DNA from: Acanthopleura granulata
Lineage: Eukaryota > Mollusca > Polyplacophora > Chitonida > Chitonidae
Length of the DNA: 64,000 bases
Assembly: GCA_016165875.1 (NCBI GenBank)
Contig: JABBOT010000001.1
Span: 14,700,330-14,764,329 of the forward strand
Reading direction: 5' to 3'
Position 1 is the first letter of the stretch, and each line of letters begins with the position of its first letter. The notes beneath the pieces are model-generated. The model saw nothing but the letters and a program-made list of their open reading frames with translations, was not told where the DNA came from and did not search any database. Made by a program: the position numbers and the translations under genes. This document shows, one piece after another, positions 21,601-41,043 of this stretch.

Positions 21601-24600
21601 GTTCATTTATTACATAGTGATCAAATAAAAGTTTTACTTCATAATTGAAAGATGTTTATTGAAGTTTGACAGATTTAAATTACCCTAGATGAAGTACTGT
21701 TACATATTTAAAAGTCTTTAAAGCAGAATTGCTGTATAACCTGTGGGCCCTAATGGTTTTAATCAGGTTGTAATGGATGGGTGAATGAATTATCATCACA
21801 ATGCATTGTCACAGTAGTATGTACATGTCCAGGAAACCATTTTAATTGGAGCACTTCTCTTGAAGGCTTTCACATTTAAAAGCAAATCCATGTACAGTGT
21901 TTGTCTGATAAAGCTGATGTCAAATATAAACCACTTCTTGGGCCTTAAGGTATTTGTGTACTACACATAAGTCAGTTCGGTACAGGTCTCTCCATAGCCA
22001 GTGATCTTAAGGATACAGTAGACTGTAACAGATTGCATTGGGCAGGCTGTTCATGCACCAGACGAGTGTGCAGGGGCCAGTCCTCTTGCCTGTGGTTTAC
22101 TGTTAACAGCTGAAAATGCTCTTGCACTGCTGCGCAGGACAGTATCATTAATTTGAAAAGTGTGCATGAGAAGATATGATATATATAGTTCAGAAGTTTG
22201 CCCTGCATTCTGATTTATGTGGCTATGGCTTTTTACCTCAGGTTCGATGTCTATCGGAAAGTGCCTAAGGACTTGACACAGCCTACGTTAACAGGAGCTG
22301 TTATTTCCATCAGCAGTATCTTGTTCATTGCTTACCTCTTTATCTCGGAGCTGCTGGGGTTCATTAGCCCAGATATGTAAGTGTGCACAGTTACATGTAA
22401 ACTGTTAATTGTCAGTAATTTGTGGTTACAAATAATCTTCTGAAGACGTGTATAAATTTCTAGATATGTAATGATTCATGCTGTTACAGTTACAAACTTC
22501 CTCTTGTGTATGTGTCAGTGTAGACACAGATCAGCCACTTCAGGTATTTTTGTAATTGAATTTAAACGTAAACCTCTAGATATGTACACATGTTATGAAC
22601 TAAGTATTTTGTAGACAGACCTTTAGATGTAATGCTCAAGCAAGTACCACAAATAAGCAAAGTAACTGCGAAGAAATTCATTTCTCAGTATTTGGACTTT
22701 AATCAGGTCATCCTCAGGAGAAATGTGTCATGTGGAGCACATTATAGATATGTATTCACCAAACTGGTAAACTATCATTCTTCTGTATTTCGAAGCATCA
22801 TAGTTTACCAGTTCAAATGCCCAGGGTGTTCCTCTAGCTTCATAGAGAAGACCAAACGCTACCTCCTTAGAAGCCTTTTGGAAGATGGCAAAGGCCTGAG
22901 TGAAATCCAGAACCATGTAATGAAATGTGAACATTTCAAACATATTGAGGATTTAATCGATCTTCCAAACAGGTTCAGTGACGTGCCACCATCTCCAGTA
23001 TATCCCCTATTGTTATGTAACACTCAGGTTATTGACAACTCACCCAACTGGAATGAACTGCTGTTTAAAGAAGCAGGAGTGGTCAGGCGAATCAGGCCTA
23101 TATTGAATCACGGAGTTATGGCCCCTGTGGAGCTAAAACTGTTTCGATAAACTGTTTCTGTTTGAAATTAAAACTTACAAAATAATTGTCATCCAGATGC
23201 GACTTTTTGAAATCCTATCCTCCATTTTAAATGCCTTCTGTATCTGTTTACCACGATATATAGATATTCCTGTATAAATTGCACATGCATGTGTACTATT
23301 ACACGTATGCTATAACCAAAGTGTTACTTAATTGTGTATTCTTAATTTATTTTAATTTTTAATTTCTTGGACCTTGTTCTTAATGTTGAGCTGGCTTTTC
23401 ACTAACCATTAACTGCTGTAGGGTACTAAGGGGGCTATACTGTTATGCCATCATACACACCGTGTGTAATCCTGTGTTGATACTGTCATAACCCATTTAG
23501 CTGACTCTAAAACAACACCATAAATGATTGTTGCCATGCAGCCCTGTCCTTATCAGATTTTCTACTCTGCTTTTCAGGGAGCCTACTGTATGTTTGTGTG
23601 TATGTATATATATCTATAACGTGTGGCATATGGTACATTTCTCCAAAGGGTGACTTCATTAAAGTCAAAATATTGAGAACGTCAAAATGAATTTCTTAGG
23701 AGTTACTTTGCTTATTTATTATGTTAAGTTATTCAGTGGATCAACGGGATTAAGCAAATACCTGTTGGACATCATGAATAAATGACTTAGTTTTCAAATT
23801 TACAACTTCAGTGGGGAAAATTAATACCATTCAGGTTGCAGGAATTCATGTAAATTTAGGCTACATGAAAATGTATACAGGTAATGATCTTGAACAAGCT
23901 AAATATCTGCTCAACCTTTGCTTGTCCTCAGAGTAAGTGAGTTGTATGTTGATGATCCAGTCCAACATTCACAGAAACTCCCTGTTTTTATCAACCTGTC
24001 CTTGCCACGGATGAAATGCGAATGTAAGTATTCATGCATTTTATTGTTCACTAACTGAATTCTGTGTTCCTACTGCACAGTGTGTGTCCTCTGTCATAAG
24101 GTTCATGTACGCCTCTCTGGTCAGGGTTAAGTTCACCTCTAGTCAGGTACATGTACACCCTCTGCCAGAAGGTTCGTTTACACCCTGTGTCATCAGGTAC
24201 ATGTACATCCTCTGTCATCATGTTCATGTACACCCGCTGTCATCAGGTTCATGTACACCCTTTGTCGTCAGGTTCATGTACACCCGCTGTCATCAGGTTC
24301 ATGTACACCCTCTGTCGTCAGGTTCATGTACACCCGCTGTCATCAGGTTCATGTACACCCTCTGTCATCATGTTCATGTACACCCGCTGTCATCAGGTTC
24401 ATGTACACCCTCTGTCGTCAGGTTCATGTTCACCCTCTGTCGTCAGGTTCATGTACACCCTCTGTCATCAGGCTCATGTACACCCTCTGTCATCAGGCTC
24501 ATGTACATCCTCTGTCATCAGGTTCATGTACACCCTCTGTCATCAGGCTCATGTACATCCTCTGTCATCAGGCTCATGTACATCCTCTGTCATCAAATTC

Positions 24601-27600
24601 ATGTACATCCTCTGTCATCAAATTCATGTACACCCTCTGTCATCAGGTTCATGTTCACCCTCTGTCGTCAGGTTCATGTACACCCTCTGTCATCAGGCTC
24701 ATGTACACCCTCTGTCATCAGGCTCATGTACACCCTCTGTCATCAGGCTCATGTACATCCTCTGTCATCAAATTCATGTACATCCTCTGTCATCAAATTC
24801 ATGTACATCCTCTGTCATCAAATTCATGTACATCCTCTGTCATCAGGTTCATGTTCACCCTCTGTCATCAGGTTCATATTCACCCTCTGTCATCAGGTTA
24901 ATGTACACCCTCTGTTGCCAGGCCCATGCACATCTCTGCTACCCTAGAGGAGTGGATCTTGTGACACAGGCTAATTTCTGTGGAGGCTTTTAGATTGTAA
25001 GTCTTCTTCAGTTAAGCCTATCCCATATAAGCCAGAAAGTGCTGATTGCAGGATTATGAAGGTGTGGAAACTCTTGGGCTTATTCGATGTGTCTAATTCT
25101 GTGATACCAGTGATTGCACTTAATAAACACCATTTCTGATTTTACAAGAAACGAAAATTTTGCAATCTTTCTCTGGTATGAGGGTTCCAGCTGGTACAGT
25201 CAGCTGTGATGTTTCTTTAGATGATAGACCATTAGCCAGTGAGGCCACATGTGCTGGTTGAGTCACAGCTTTACAAGTACACTAAGTGGCTGGTCAGAGA
25301 CAAGGCTTTGTGACTGACAGATCTCCACAAACCAGTCCACTGATAAATTGATCGGTCCACAAATGAGTCAGGTGGTCAAACCTTATATGGGAAGATTGAA
25401 GTAAATTTGTCTGATGGCATCAGAATTTATAATGTGTATAGCTGCCGGCTGAGCAGCAAAGTTTGTGGGTGTATGACCTCTGTAAATCCTTATGTTGTCA
25501 TCTCAGAATATATATGAACATATTTTCATTCAGTCGACACCGCAGTAGATCCTCACGAACTACATGGACATCACATGTTTATTGCGTGTATTACTTTACA
25601 GTGAAAAGCTGTTTTGAGAAGACCACAACCAACATTGCAAACAAACATGGACGTATTGAAATTTGCTCCATAAATGAGGCCGTTTGTTACCAGTTTGGCT
25701 GAATTTCTGAAGCTCATTTGTCAGTGTGCAATATTTAAACCAAGACATTTACATATACCTGCAGAACATGTGTTGAACTGAAAAGAAATGAACTATCTTT
25801 TTTTTGATGTACATGTATAACATTATAGGAAAGTTCAGTTCTGTATTTGACATCCACATATAGGCTCTATAAGAAACTCCTATACCATGTTACACTCAAG
25901 CACCAACATACGTGTTAATGCAGTATGTAGATGAAGTACAGCAGGTAACCAACAGCATATTGCATAGCTCTGTGCAAAGTGAATAGAAGGTACTGCATGT
26001 AAATAGCTTATATGTTGTAGTGACATAAGTCTTGAAATAGCCTCAAAGTACACACTGTCATTAGGTTAATTTTATCAGCTGGTTTAGTAGACACACTGTA
26101 ATGTGGGTATCTTGAATCTATACATTCTGTGTATTGCAGGTTCAAGGCAGTTGGAGTCTGACTTAGTCCCTTTAAATACACAGTGATGTGTACAGTTCCT
26201 GTGTCTAATGAACCTACAAAGTGGGTAAAGTAAACCAGTGTGAGAGATAACACATTACGTGGGCTTTTACCCAAGCCTCAATAATTCCAACAATAATTAT
26301 CCATTTAGCGTTTGATAAGGAAAATATGATCAGAGAGTTCAGACTACATGATAGGGGTTATTTTGGGGGACAGTAAAGTTCCCATCACTATCTGGTTACC
26401 TTAGTCAATTATTGACTGTGGATCTACATGTAGATCATGGTAAAACAACATTATTTAGAACTTTCAAAATGATTTCACAGAAACTTGTTGAGTTTATTAG
26501 TTGCAGCTAACCAGCTTCATGTGCTGGTCTTTCTGTTTTGTAAATAACATGACCTGTGTCCATGTTTCAGATTTAGGATTAGATATTCAGGATGAGATGG
26601 GAAGGCACGAAGTTGGCATGTCAGATGCAACAACAAAGGAACCTATATTTACGGATCATATTGAAGGCTGCCTTTTCCAGTCTCATTTTATGATAAATAA
26701 GGTAAGTAGAACAACCTTAATGATAATGTCTTCAGTATTATGCCTTGTTGTGCATGTATATTGTTAGATATATGCGGAAATGTATATGAGAATTGTGCAA
26801 ATTTTTAAGTAGGTCTGAGTGTGTGTTTTGTGTGATCTGTCAGGTAGACTTGATCACCATCATGTATTTAAAATATTCAGAGATAGGGCAAATAACTGCA
26901 GTGAAATCTACAGATCAGTCAGTTTAAGTCCATAATTGTTTACTGAAGCCAATAAATGGAGTAAATAAGTGATATCTGTCCTGCTAGTTCAGTTGTGTCT
27001 GCTTGAAACAACAATCAGTTTAAGTCTATGAAGTGTTTACTGAAGCCAATAAATAGAGTAAATAAGTGATATCTATCCTGCTAGTTCAGTTGTGTCTGCT
27101 TGGAACATTATTGTTGTTAACCAGTGAAGTAACCACATCAGTGGGTATGAAGGCCACACCCCTTGTGTATGACGATGTACACTGACGTGTACCAACCTGT
27201 TCTCTTTATTTGAGTAACACACAGCAAGCTGTAGCTGGGGTGTATTGTTAATCTTAAAGTATGAAGTCAAAAGTAATTCAGCATCATTTTTTTGCAATTT
27301 TAAAGCATCTGGACAGAGTTATTAAACTTCCCCAGAAGCTGACGTTCGTAAATAAAACTACCTGAATCTTCAACAAATCTGACCACCGTCAAAGTGCATA
27401 TTTTGGCATATTAGAGCACTGTTATCCGATCTGAGCAGGTTATTTTATAGTTTCTGTGGAGTTCGTATGTGCCCATATCTCACCAATACATTTAAGTCTT
27501 CAAAATCTATTCAGTTATGTTTTTTTAAATTTGAATTTCATAAAGTTAAACTTCTCTGGTCAAATTTGTTGATGACTTTCATTGGGTAGCAGTACCAGCT

Positions 27601-30600
27601 TTGGGTAATTCTGAGATAGCCAGCTTATGTTTGTCATTTGAACATTGTCCCCCTGTTTCTTTTTCTGTGATTGGCGTGTTTGTGTTGTCCTCAGGTGCCT
27701 GGTAACTTCCACATCTCCACCCACTCTTCAGCCAGTCAACCCCAGCTCCCTGACATGGCACATTACATACATGAGGTCCGGTTTGGTCAGAGACCCACAG
27801 CTAAGGTGAGCACATGGTACCACAGTGTTATATGAAGAGAGTTTATATGTACATGTACCTCATTTTGCTAAAATGTGGAATGCAAGGTAAATCAATAGAG
27901 AAATCCACTGCACCATGTTAAATGTTAGCTCGTCTTCATAGTGAGGTGGGGATATGTGCTGGATTTTGAAGATCCTGGTGTTTTATACACTCTGTGTTTC
28001 ACATGTATGAATTAACTCATGTGTACAACTTTGCGAGCAGTCAACTGTACATTTGCGTAGGCCAAAGATCGAGCTTTGTTAACAGCAGTTTTCCTAAATG
28101 ATTAAGAAATAATTTTGAGCCAGAAAGTTTTTTAGCTTAATTTTTGGGAAATCAGTAACCAATGAATTCTGAATACATAACTTTGATTTTGTAGCACATT
28201 ATTTAGGTAGACCAATACGTCTGAAGAAGTTTGACAATTTATTTTCAAGTTAATGTCATAGGTTTAAGAAGTGAATTGATAATAGTCAAGTCATTTGAAG
28301 ATACATGTATAGATATTTAGAATGCAAAATAAATGTTTATTGATTTGCTTTCACAAGGAAGTAGCCATATTATTTACATGTGCATGTATCACATGTTTTC
28401 CCTTGTTTACTACCAAAAGACTGTAGTGTCTACAGATTTGTGCACACATTGACCTTGACCCACCATCTCTTCTCAGCAGAGGCTAGCTGAAATTTTGTTC
28501 ACAAATGAAAGTCAACCAAACAAATACATATTTACATTTGTATGGTGCAAGCATTGGCCTAGTCATTCAGATGCTTACTATTGAACCCTTGGGACACAAA
28601 TGACGTGCAGCTTCAAAATATGTAGATTTTCTTACTTTCACTGACCAAACATCAAGCAAGTAAATAAATTTCTGATTGATTGATTGATAAAATCTACATT
28701 GTCAAGCATTATTTAGGATAAAATTTCAGTAAATCTGGTTTCTCCTTTAGTGGAACACATGCTTTTTTTTTTTTTTTTTTCACTGTCACATGTTTTTAAT
28801 TCTTATCATGTCCTTTCTCTGTTTCATTTCCAGCTAAATGTCATCAAGGGATCTTTCAACCCTCTCAGGGGTGTAGACAAAACAAGTAGTGAAGGTATGT
28901 AAAGAAATCCAGTTTTCAACAAAGCTATAAAACAAAGTTTTTGTACCAAGGAATAGGTAGCAGAAATTCCCTCTTAGTTACATATTTGACTGTCAATTTA
29001 CTAAGTACTGACTGATGGCAGTTTTAAAGTTTCCTGTAAATGTGAGATTTGATAGACTATTTTGAGCTTGTCCATGGTGCTCAACACATATATCCTTTAA
29101 TCAGCAGTATGTCTTTCGCAAATCTGTATTGCATTTACCTACTGAACCGTCTACAGTTAGCCAGAAGTGTGGTTTTCATCCAATAAACGCTGGGAGCTGA
29201 CCTGAAAACTGGTGTGTGGAAACAGTATGCCCAGACTTTGGTAGTAAGAGAGAATGCATCTCAGAGCATGACATTTTGTGTCTTCAGCTCTAGAGGTACA
29301 AAGTGAGTTGTAACTGACTGTGCCAGGTTCTGTTAGGGTAAATTATTCTCATAGAAAATGTGTTGTTTTCTTTGCTAACTGAATGGATCAACAGGTGGAG
29401 TAGGATGTGGGTATTAAAGGTGTGAGGCTCCTAAAGAATGAGGCATATGAATTGGGAGTTCAATCCCAGTCTTTGCCCAGGGAATTTGTTAAGCTTCCCA
29501 GCTGTCATTATTCATGGGCAACAGGGGCTTTGGTGACAGTAAGTGGTCAGCAGCATTCAAGAGCCATTTGTACACTGTTACATATGGTTGAAGATGACTC
29601 CTTTTCCACTAATATGCTGATTCGTCACACATAGGAAAGTTTGTTAGTAAATTGCCAAGAGAGCTGCTTTAAATCATGTACGACATAATGCCACTAATTA
29701 GTGCATGATACTGATTATCTCCTTCACAGATGTTCATTGTGAAAAGCAGATGTTTAGCACACAAATGAGTGACATCATGCCTTAAGCCACCTGAAATGAA
29801 AGGCTCCCAGATCGCTACAGATCACTGGTTTACCCTAACATTCTGATATCCTCGACCCATATGGTTGAAGGCCATCGTACAAGTGAAAAATTGTTATATA
29901 CGGCATTAAACAAGCATCAGGAATAGACAGTGAAATAATACATTAGGAAATGGTAATTGTTTTGTGTCTGTTTTCAGCTCATGCCACTCACGATTACATC
30001 GTAAGGATTGTTCCCACAGTCTTCGAGGACACTCGCAACAACTTGCAATTCCCTTACCAATATACCTTTTCACACAGAGTGAGTGTAAAAGTTTGAGAAG
30101 CTGTATCAAAGCAGTGGAATGTGGTATATATGCATGTATAACTTGATCATATTTTATTTAGAATGTCATGAAACTGTTTTCTAAAATTTACAAAATAGAC
30201 GCTGTTCTTACTCGGAATATTGTTATTCTTTATGCCCAGACTGAACACATTTGTGTGATTTCTATGAACAGTATTCCAAGAAATGGAAACAGTAGCCCCT
30301 GTCATCCAGCAACAACCTAAAAAGTCTGTGCAAAAAAACTTGTAACAGTATAACACATTTGTGTCCATAAATCAAATACATTTGAGGAATGTAGATCTAC
30401 AAGTAACTTTGTGTTTCATAATTTTTCCTTTCTGTTTTCACAGGATGTCATCCAGCAGGGTCATGGTGGAATTCGTATGCCAGCCATTTGGTTTCGGTAT
30501 CAACTCAGTCCAATAACTGCAAAGTATCATGAAAAGAGGAAACCATTTTATCACTTCCTCACTACAGTAAGTGGTTTATTTTCAAGGTTGAAAACATGTC

Positions 30601-31417
30601 TGGAGAGTGCAGTTTTCCATGTAGAAGTAATGCAGAGGGAGTAATGACTGCAGATTGATTTTACGTCACGTCAGAAATATTATAGCCATATCCTGGCAAC
30701 TGCGAACTGAGTTTTTTTTACCCGGAATATGGCAACACAGCAGACGAGTTTCAGATGGAAATATTCTGGAAGATCCAACCATGTCTTGCAGAGCTATATA
30801 AAGTTTCAACAAACCCTTGCATTTGCCTTTTCAATACATCTAATTTTTAAGCCATTGGTTTAAAATTGTATTCAATTGGTACATTAAAATGTGAGTAAAT
30901 TATCAAGTTTGATTTTATTAATAATCATTTGCTAAATTTCTTGAAGCTGTTACTTGTTCCAGAGATAACAAGGGCCTCTCTGCACAAAGCTTTGTAAATC
31001 CTTTTCACAACTTATTTCATAAATCAGTTTGCAAGCCCCCCTTTATGGTAACTGTAAAAGTTACTAGGAATATGACATACAAAGTTTTTGTATCTGTGGC
31101 AGCTGGCCCTTGAACAAAGAGGTCACCCTGCCAGCTGTGCTGCAGCCTTGTGTCAGTAAGTTTATCTGGTACAGTAGCTGGTGTAATGGTTTCCATGATA
31201 CGTTCACCAGTTTCTTCCACTCGTAAACCTGCCCTGCATTATATTGTTTGCTTCATATGGCATCATTGTGTAGTCAAATAAATACCTCATTTTTCCTTGT
31301 TCTTTTCAGGTATGTGCCATTATCGGGGGTACCTTTACCGTAGCTGGAATAATAGATTCTTGCATATTTACAGCAGCAGAAATTTTCAAAAAAGCTGAAT
31401 TAGGGAAACTAAGCTGA
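15605..31417 (+). CDS. ERGIC1: ER-Golgi intermediate compartment protein 1 (ERGIC-32)
   Basis: Two-pass membrane cargo-receptor family protein cycling between ER and Golgi. Exons: 15605-15624, 22242-22376, 23932-24023, 26571-26701, 27695-27805, 28834-28894, 29978-30078, 30444-30566, 31310-31417 (stop TGA). All phases close and give 293 aa; human ERGIC1 has 290. The start is MQFDIRRFDVYRKVPKDL in a good context (gccaccATG). TM1 spans about residues 25-46. The lumenal domain holds VSELYVDDP, an N-glycosylation sequon NLS (Asn73), GLDIQDEMGRHEVG, NKVPGNFHISTHS, AHATHDYIVRIVPTV and PAIWFRYQLSPI. TM2 (about 259-281) is VCAIIGGTFTVAGIIDSC, followed by a short Lys-rich cytosolic tail. ERGIC1 fits better than ERGIC2/3 because of length and the RKVPKDLTQPT and DIQDEMGRHEVG motifs. 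Confidence 0.95.
20093..20815. mobile_element. Possible foldback/MITE element in ERGIC1 intron 1
   Basis: The left end (gggccccggttgttcagaaa, then repeated aaccctgggttaaat and gctaacctgggtt) and the right end (taaccctgggttagc, gctaaccctggga, agcgctatccctagatt) contain multiple copies of near-palindromic AACCCTGGGTT in opposite contexts around an AT-rich core. This suggests a non-autonomous DNA element with clustered subterminal inverted motifs. Exact termini and target-site duplication are not resolved. Confidence 0.4.
20985..21232 (+). repeat. SINE-A, near full-length copy
   Basis: Head tagctcagcttaatgaccc and gtgagttccaagtccagc resemble tRNA A and B boxes. The body has gctggcttcctctccggcc and cctcccaccataatgctggc, the tail gtgaaatattcttgagtatg, and the element ends in aaataaataaataaaa. 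It shares the whole order with the copy at 62728-62930. I recall this family as abundant in molluscs; the family name is not assigned here. Confidence 0.8.
22632..23150 (+). pseudogene. GIY-YIG endonuclease fragment of a Penelope-like retroelement (relic)
   Basis: A 172-aa open frame inside ERGIC1 intron 2. It contains VYQFKCPGCSSSFIEKTKRY, then HVMKCEHF, an ELLFKEAGVVRRIRPILNHG segment, and ends in LKLFR. The order (hydrophobic VY, a CxxC knuckle, YIGKTxR-like motif, His/Cys, then a helix with a conserved Glu before a P-x-LN motif) matches the C-terminal endonuclease of Penelope-like elements. The Gly of YIGKT is replaced by Glu (FIEKT), and no reverse transcriptase is attached, so it is most likely a dead 3' fragment. 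It could instead be a domesticated small protein, but nothing supports expression. Confidence 0.6.
24082..24930 (+). repeat. 25-bp minisatellite in ERGIC1 intron 3 (about 33 units)
   Basis: The unit is ctctgtcatcaggttcatgt plus acacc, with variants in ggttc/ggctc/aattc, caccc/catcc, gtcatc/gtcgtc and ctctgt/cgctgt grouped regionally. A 25-bp unit shifts frame by one each time and has no stop on the plus strand, so all three forward frames are open for 200-290 codons. These are repeat artefacts, not genes. The array begins about 60 bp after the exon 3 donor (24024), and each unit includes ccctctgtcatcag|g, which resembles a 3' splice site. Confidence 0.95.
26920..27110 (+). repeat. Two-copy tandem duplication (96 bp) in ERGIC1 intron 4
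   Basis: Copies at 26920-27015 and 27016-27110 share cagtttaagtc, gtttactgaagccaataaat, aataagtgatatct and tcctgctagttcagttgtg with a handful of substitutions. No coding content. Confidence 0.85.
28763..28780 (+). repeat. Poly(T) run upstream of ERGIC1 exon 6
   Basis: An uninterrupted run of about 18 T. Similar homopolymers lie at 15172-15190 and 6409-6426. They may be reverse-oriented retroelement tails or simple slippage. Confidence 0.6.
29780..29925 (+). repeat. Degenerate SINE tail
   Basis: The stretch ggccatcgtacaagtgaaaaattgttatatacggcattaaacaagcatc is a diverged version of the SINE tail seen elsewhere in the window (gtgaaatattcttgagtacggcgtaaaacacc). It lies about 50 bp upstream of ERGIC1 exon 7. 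Confidence 0.5.
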
Positions 31418-34400
31418 GGTTTTAGTTCACATTAGCAAATTTTGATAGTAAAAAAAGTAACATGTAGATCATGTTTATCCATGAATTTCAGATATTTTTA
31501 TGGCTTTGTTAAACATTTTGTTTTTACATTGTTTTTAGGTTTTTCTTCTCTCCTTTTTCATGATACATTCCTGTTTCATCTTTGGCTTCTTTGTACATTT
31601 ATTGTAAACCATTGGCTCGTGGGGTGACTAGCTTGGAAGATATCATTACATAGTACATACACATACTTGTACGTGTATTTGTTTTGTACTGCACTTTAGC
31701 GTAAATGATCTGAAAGGTTTCTTGATAAATGCTTGCCACCAAGAGAGATTTTAAGAGTAGTGCCTTCAGAATTTAGCCTTCTTATGTCAGGTGCTCTTAA
31801 TGATTCACATGGTTTGTCAAGCCTTGGCGAGTCACCTTAATGGCCTCTAGTAATACACCATTACTCTTAGCTTCCCACTTTTCATGAGGAAAAACTCAAA
31901 CATTTTGCCTGAATGGCTTGGTGCCATGTGTGTTTCAAATTTTTCATATACAGCATGGATGATTTAAAATTCTGTGTCAGCATGAAGTGGTCATTCTGGT
32001 AATATTAGCCAGTCTTAGGACTTGTGCAGATCATTGTCAGAGAAAATGTATTAGTATATACATGTATGCTGCACGTGTAGAGAACTTTTATTCTAACTTC
32101 CCAACCAGTGATCAAATCAGACACATTATCATCAGAGAATACTTTTTTTCATCATCTGGGGTAGTGAATATCGTATGAATTGTTTTATCTCTGATACTTT
32201 TATCTTTACATAATGCATATGATTTAGTGCCACATACGTCTATAATGTTCATGTATCATGCTGACAAGTTTACAGTGGGCCCGTGTTTTCCTACTTCATT
32301 TTAAACATTATGCTGTGCAAAATCATCAGAGAAATGGTTGGATAAAAATGAGACTTCGTTCAGTGGTAAGCATGGGAAGCATTATTGTAGGACACTGCAT
32401 ATTTTTAAAACAGTCATTGACACAGAAGGTGGAAATTAAGATAATTTTGTTCTTCCATTCCATGAAACCACCAATGGTTTCTTGATTATGAATCGCCAGC
32501 CAACATTAAACATCCATCCTACACTAATAAAATTGGTATTTGTAGTTGTCAAAGAGTCAGACAGTTGCCAGGGTGAGGAACCTTTTGTGGTGTGACCTCA
32601 TTTTACAAAATGATTGCTGGTTAAATCTCTTCAGTTTGACATAGGAGGCTATACAATAAAATTGAAAGTAAGGTATACAAAAGGATTACTTATTTTAATG
32701 GCATGGATTCTATTTGCAAAAGTTTAAATAGAATTGTCATTTTGTTTTTATATGTATTTTAGCTTTTTTTATAGTTGGTTTAGGTGGCCAGAGGTATTGT
32801 AGCCTTTAGGCTGGCATTTTGAGATTGTCAGTTTACAGACTGCCGGTAATATATTTGTTAACACCTGTATTTTTTTTAATGGGTGAATGGTAAAGGGTGA
32901 CCTAATTATCAGCTGTATTTAATTCAGTGCAACTTTTTACAGATACTTGCTAGAGTAGTATTGTTCAGTCTTTCTACCAGTCATTGTACATGTACATGTA
33001 TTCTAGGGCTGAGATTTATAAGAATGTAGTACTTAAATTTTTCTGGTATTTGTGTATCAAATGGTGCAGTGGAATCATGTCTAAAGAACGGAACATGTTG
33101 GTTGAACAATTTGTATGCATTGTAACAAGACTTGGTTCTAGCATGTGAAAGTTAAACAGTTCAGTACCTTAGCCTGCTGATGTATTACAACACCAGGACC
33201 TTCTACAGGGAACTGTCTCGTGGTGTACAGAGAAGTCCCGTGGGACATGATCAGTTCATTTGTCTCATTAAAATGCTTGTGCATGTGGCAGTATACATAC
33301 ACGTATGTATATACTGTACAAGGGCTTGAAATACATAACATGACTACTCAAAGATGCTCTGTCGTTTTTTCTTGTAGTGAAAAATTGTGTGCAATTACTG
33401 TATTTCATTTAATGTTTGGCCTGTAAAAATGCACTTTCTGAATCACAAAACTGCCTTAAAATGATGCTTTTGATGCCTGTGACAAGGATTTAATCAAATA
33501 TCACCAAAAAATCCCTCCTGAATGGCCAAGTAAGGTGGATGAATCAATCAGAATCAAGCAAAATGTGTCACTTGCGAACAGGTTAACGTTAGTTGAAATA
33601 GTTATAATCACTTTGTAGGTGAATAGCATTTTAGACTACCTTCGTGCAGATCTCTTTAAATTCTCATTGATTTAGACATCTATATATGTGTGCAGTTGTT
33701 TTACGACCTGTGATCACTGACCACCACAGTATAAGATTGAATAACCACCTTTAAGAACATAAGAACAAGTAATTTTACATGGAATGGGATTTACTTTATA
33801 CAATCATTGGATGAATTGCAAACATATTTAATGTGCAGTACAACATTACATTTTCAAGTCAAGTAACAATATACCTTTATACATAATATAAAGCTGTATA
33901 AAAATGTATAAGCTTATCACTCAAGGCACTCTAATCATGTCTGTTCTGGGCCAAATTTAAACATTTATGGAACAAAAAATAGAAAAATAATACGATAATA
34001 TTCAACAAGTATATCTACAAAACTTTCTTCAACAAAAGCATGAGAACAAATATCACAGTTTTTTGGCTTATTCAGTCAGCATTATTCATGAGTAAAATAG
34101 GCAGAGTATGAAACTAAAACTGCATCCATACATATAGTTTCAGGACTGGAGAATTCTATTCAATGAATGTAAACAAAATAGTTCGTTTTATTTGTTACCC
34201 AAATTACACTTTTTTCACTTGTAATCTTTGGTAATGTAAATTACTTTCACACATGACCACTTCTAGTCACAAATGTTAACATCAGAAAGTCTATGCAAAC
34301 ATGATAACTGGAAGTTCTTGAACCTTAACTAGTAAGTCCTCGTCGTCCATGTAAGCATACAGTTCAGAGAAATGCATACCTGCTGCTATAATTGGCTTTC

Positions 34401-34506
34401 AGTCTATATACATATCAAATAATCTGGTGTACAACAAGCCAAACAGCCTTAACATGGATATAACCAGGATAAATGATCTGTACCGTAAATGAACTTGATG
34501 TCTCCA
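31418..34506. other. Convergent intergenic spacer: ERGIC1 and LRP2BP 3' regions
   Basis: ERGIC1 candidate poly(A) signals (AATAAA) are at 32526-32531 and 32655-32660. For LRP2BP on the minus strand, the plus-strand TTTATT at 34187-34192 is a candidate signal about 320 bp past its stop. The DNA between is AT-rich with no recognisable gene. Short open frames (about 60-75 codons) look random. Confidence 0.55.
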
Positions 34507-41025
<6,519 letters not shown>

Positions 41026-41043
41026 GATTGCTGAGGTAGGGGC

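Larger units (their letters stand above)
15625..22241 (+). other. ERGIC1 intron 1 (6.6 kb), no gene seen
   Basis: AT-rich intron bounded by gtgagt and an acceptor at 22239-22241. It contains a foldback-like element (about 20093-20800) and a full SINE copy (20985-21232). The remaining short open frames look random in composition and none resembles a known family. A first intron this long next to the promoter may hold enhancers, but no motif cluster stood out. Confidence 0.6.

Noticed and set aside
22728..22943. Minus-strand open frame overlapping the GIY-YIG fragment
   Set aside because: Shadow of the plus-strand frame, with no recognisable features.
24084..24993. Three overlapping 216-287-codon open frames
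   Set aside because: They are all the same 25-bp minisatellite read in different registers; no domain, and the region is within an ERGIC1 intron.
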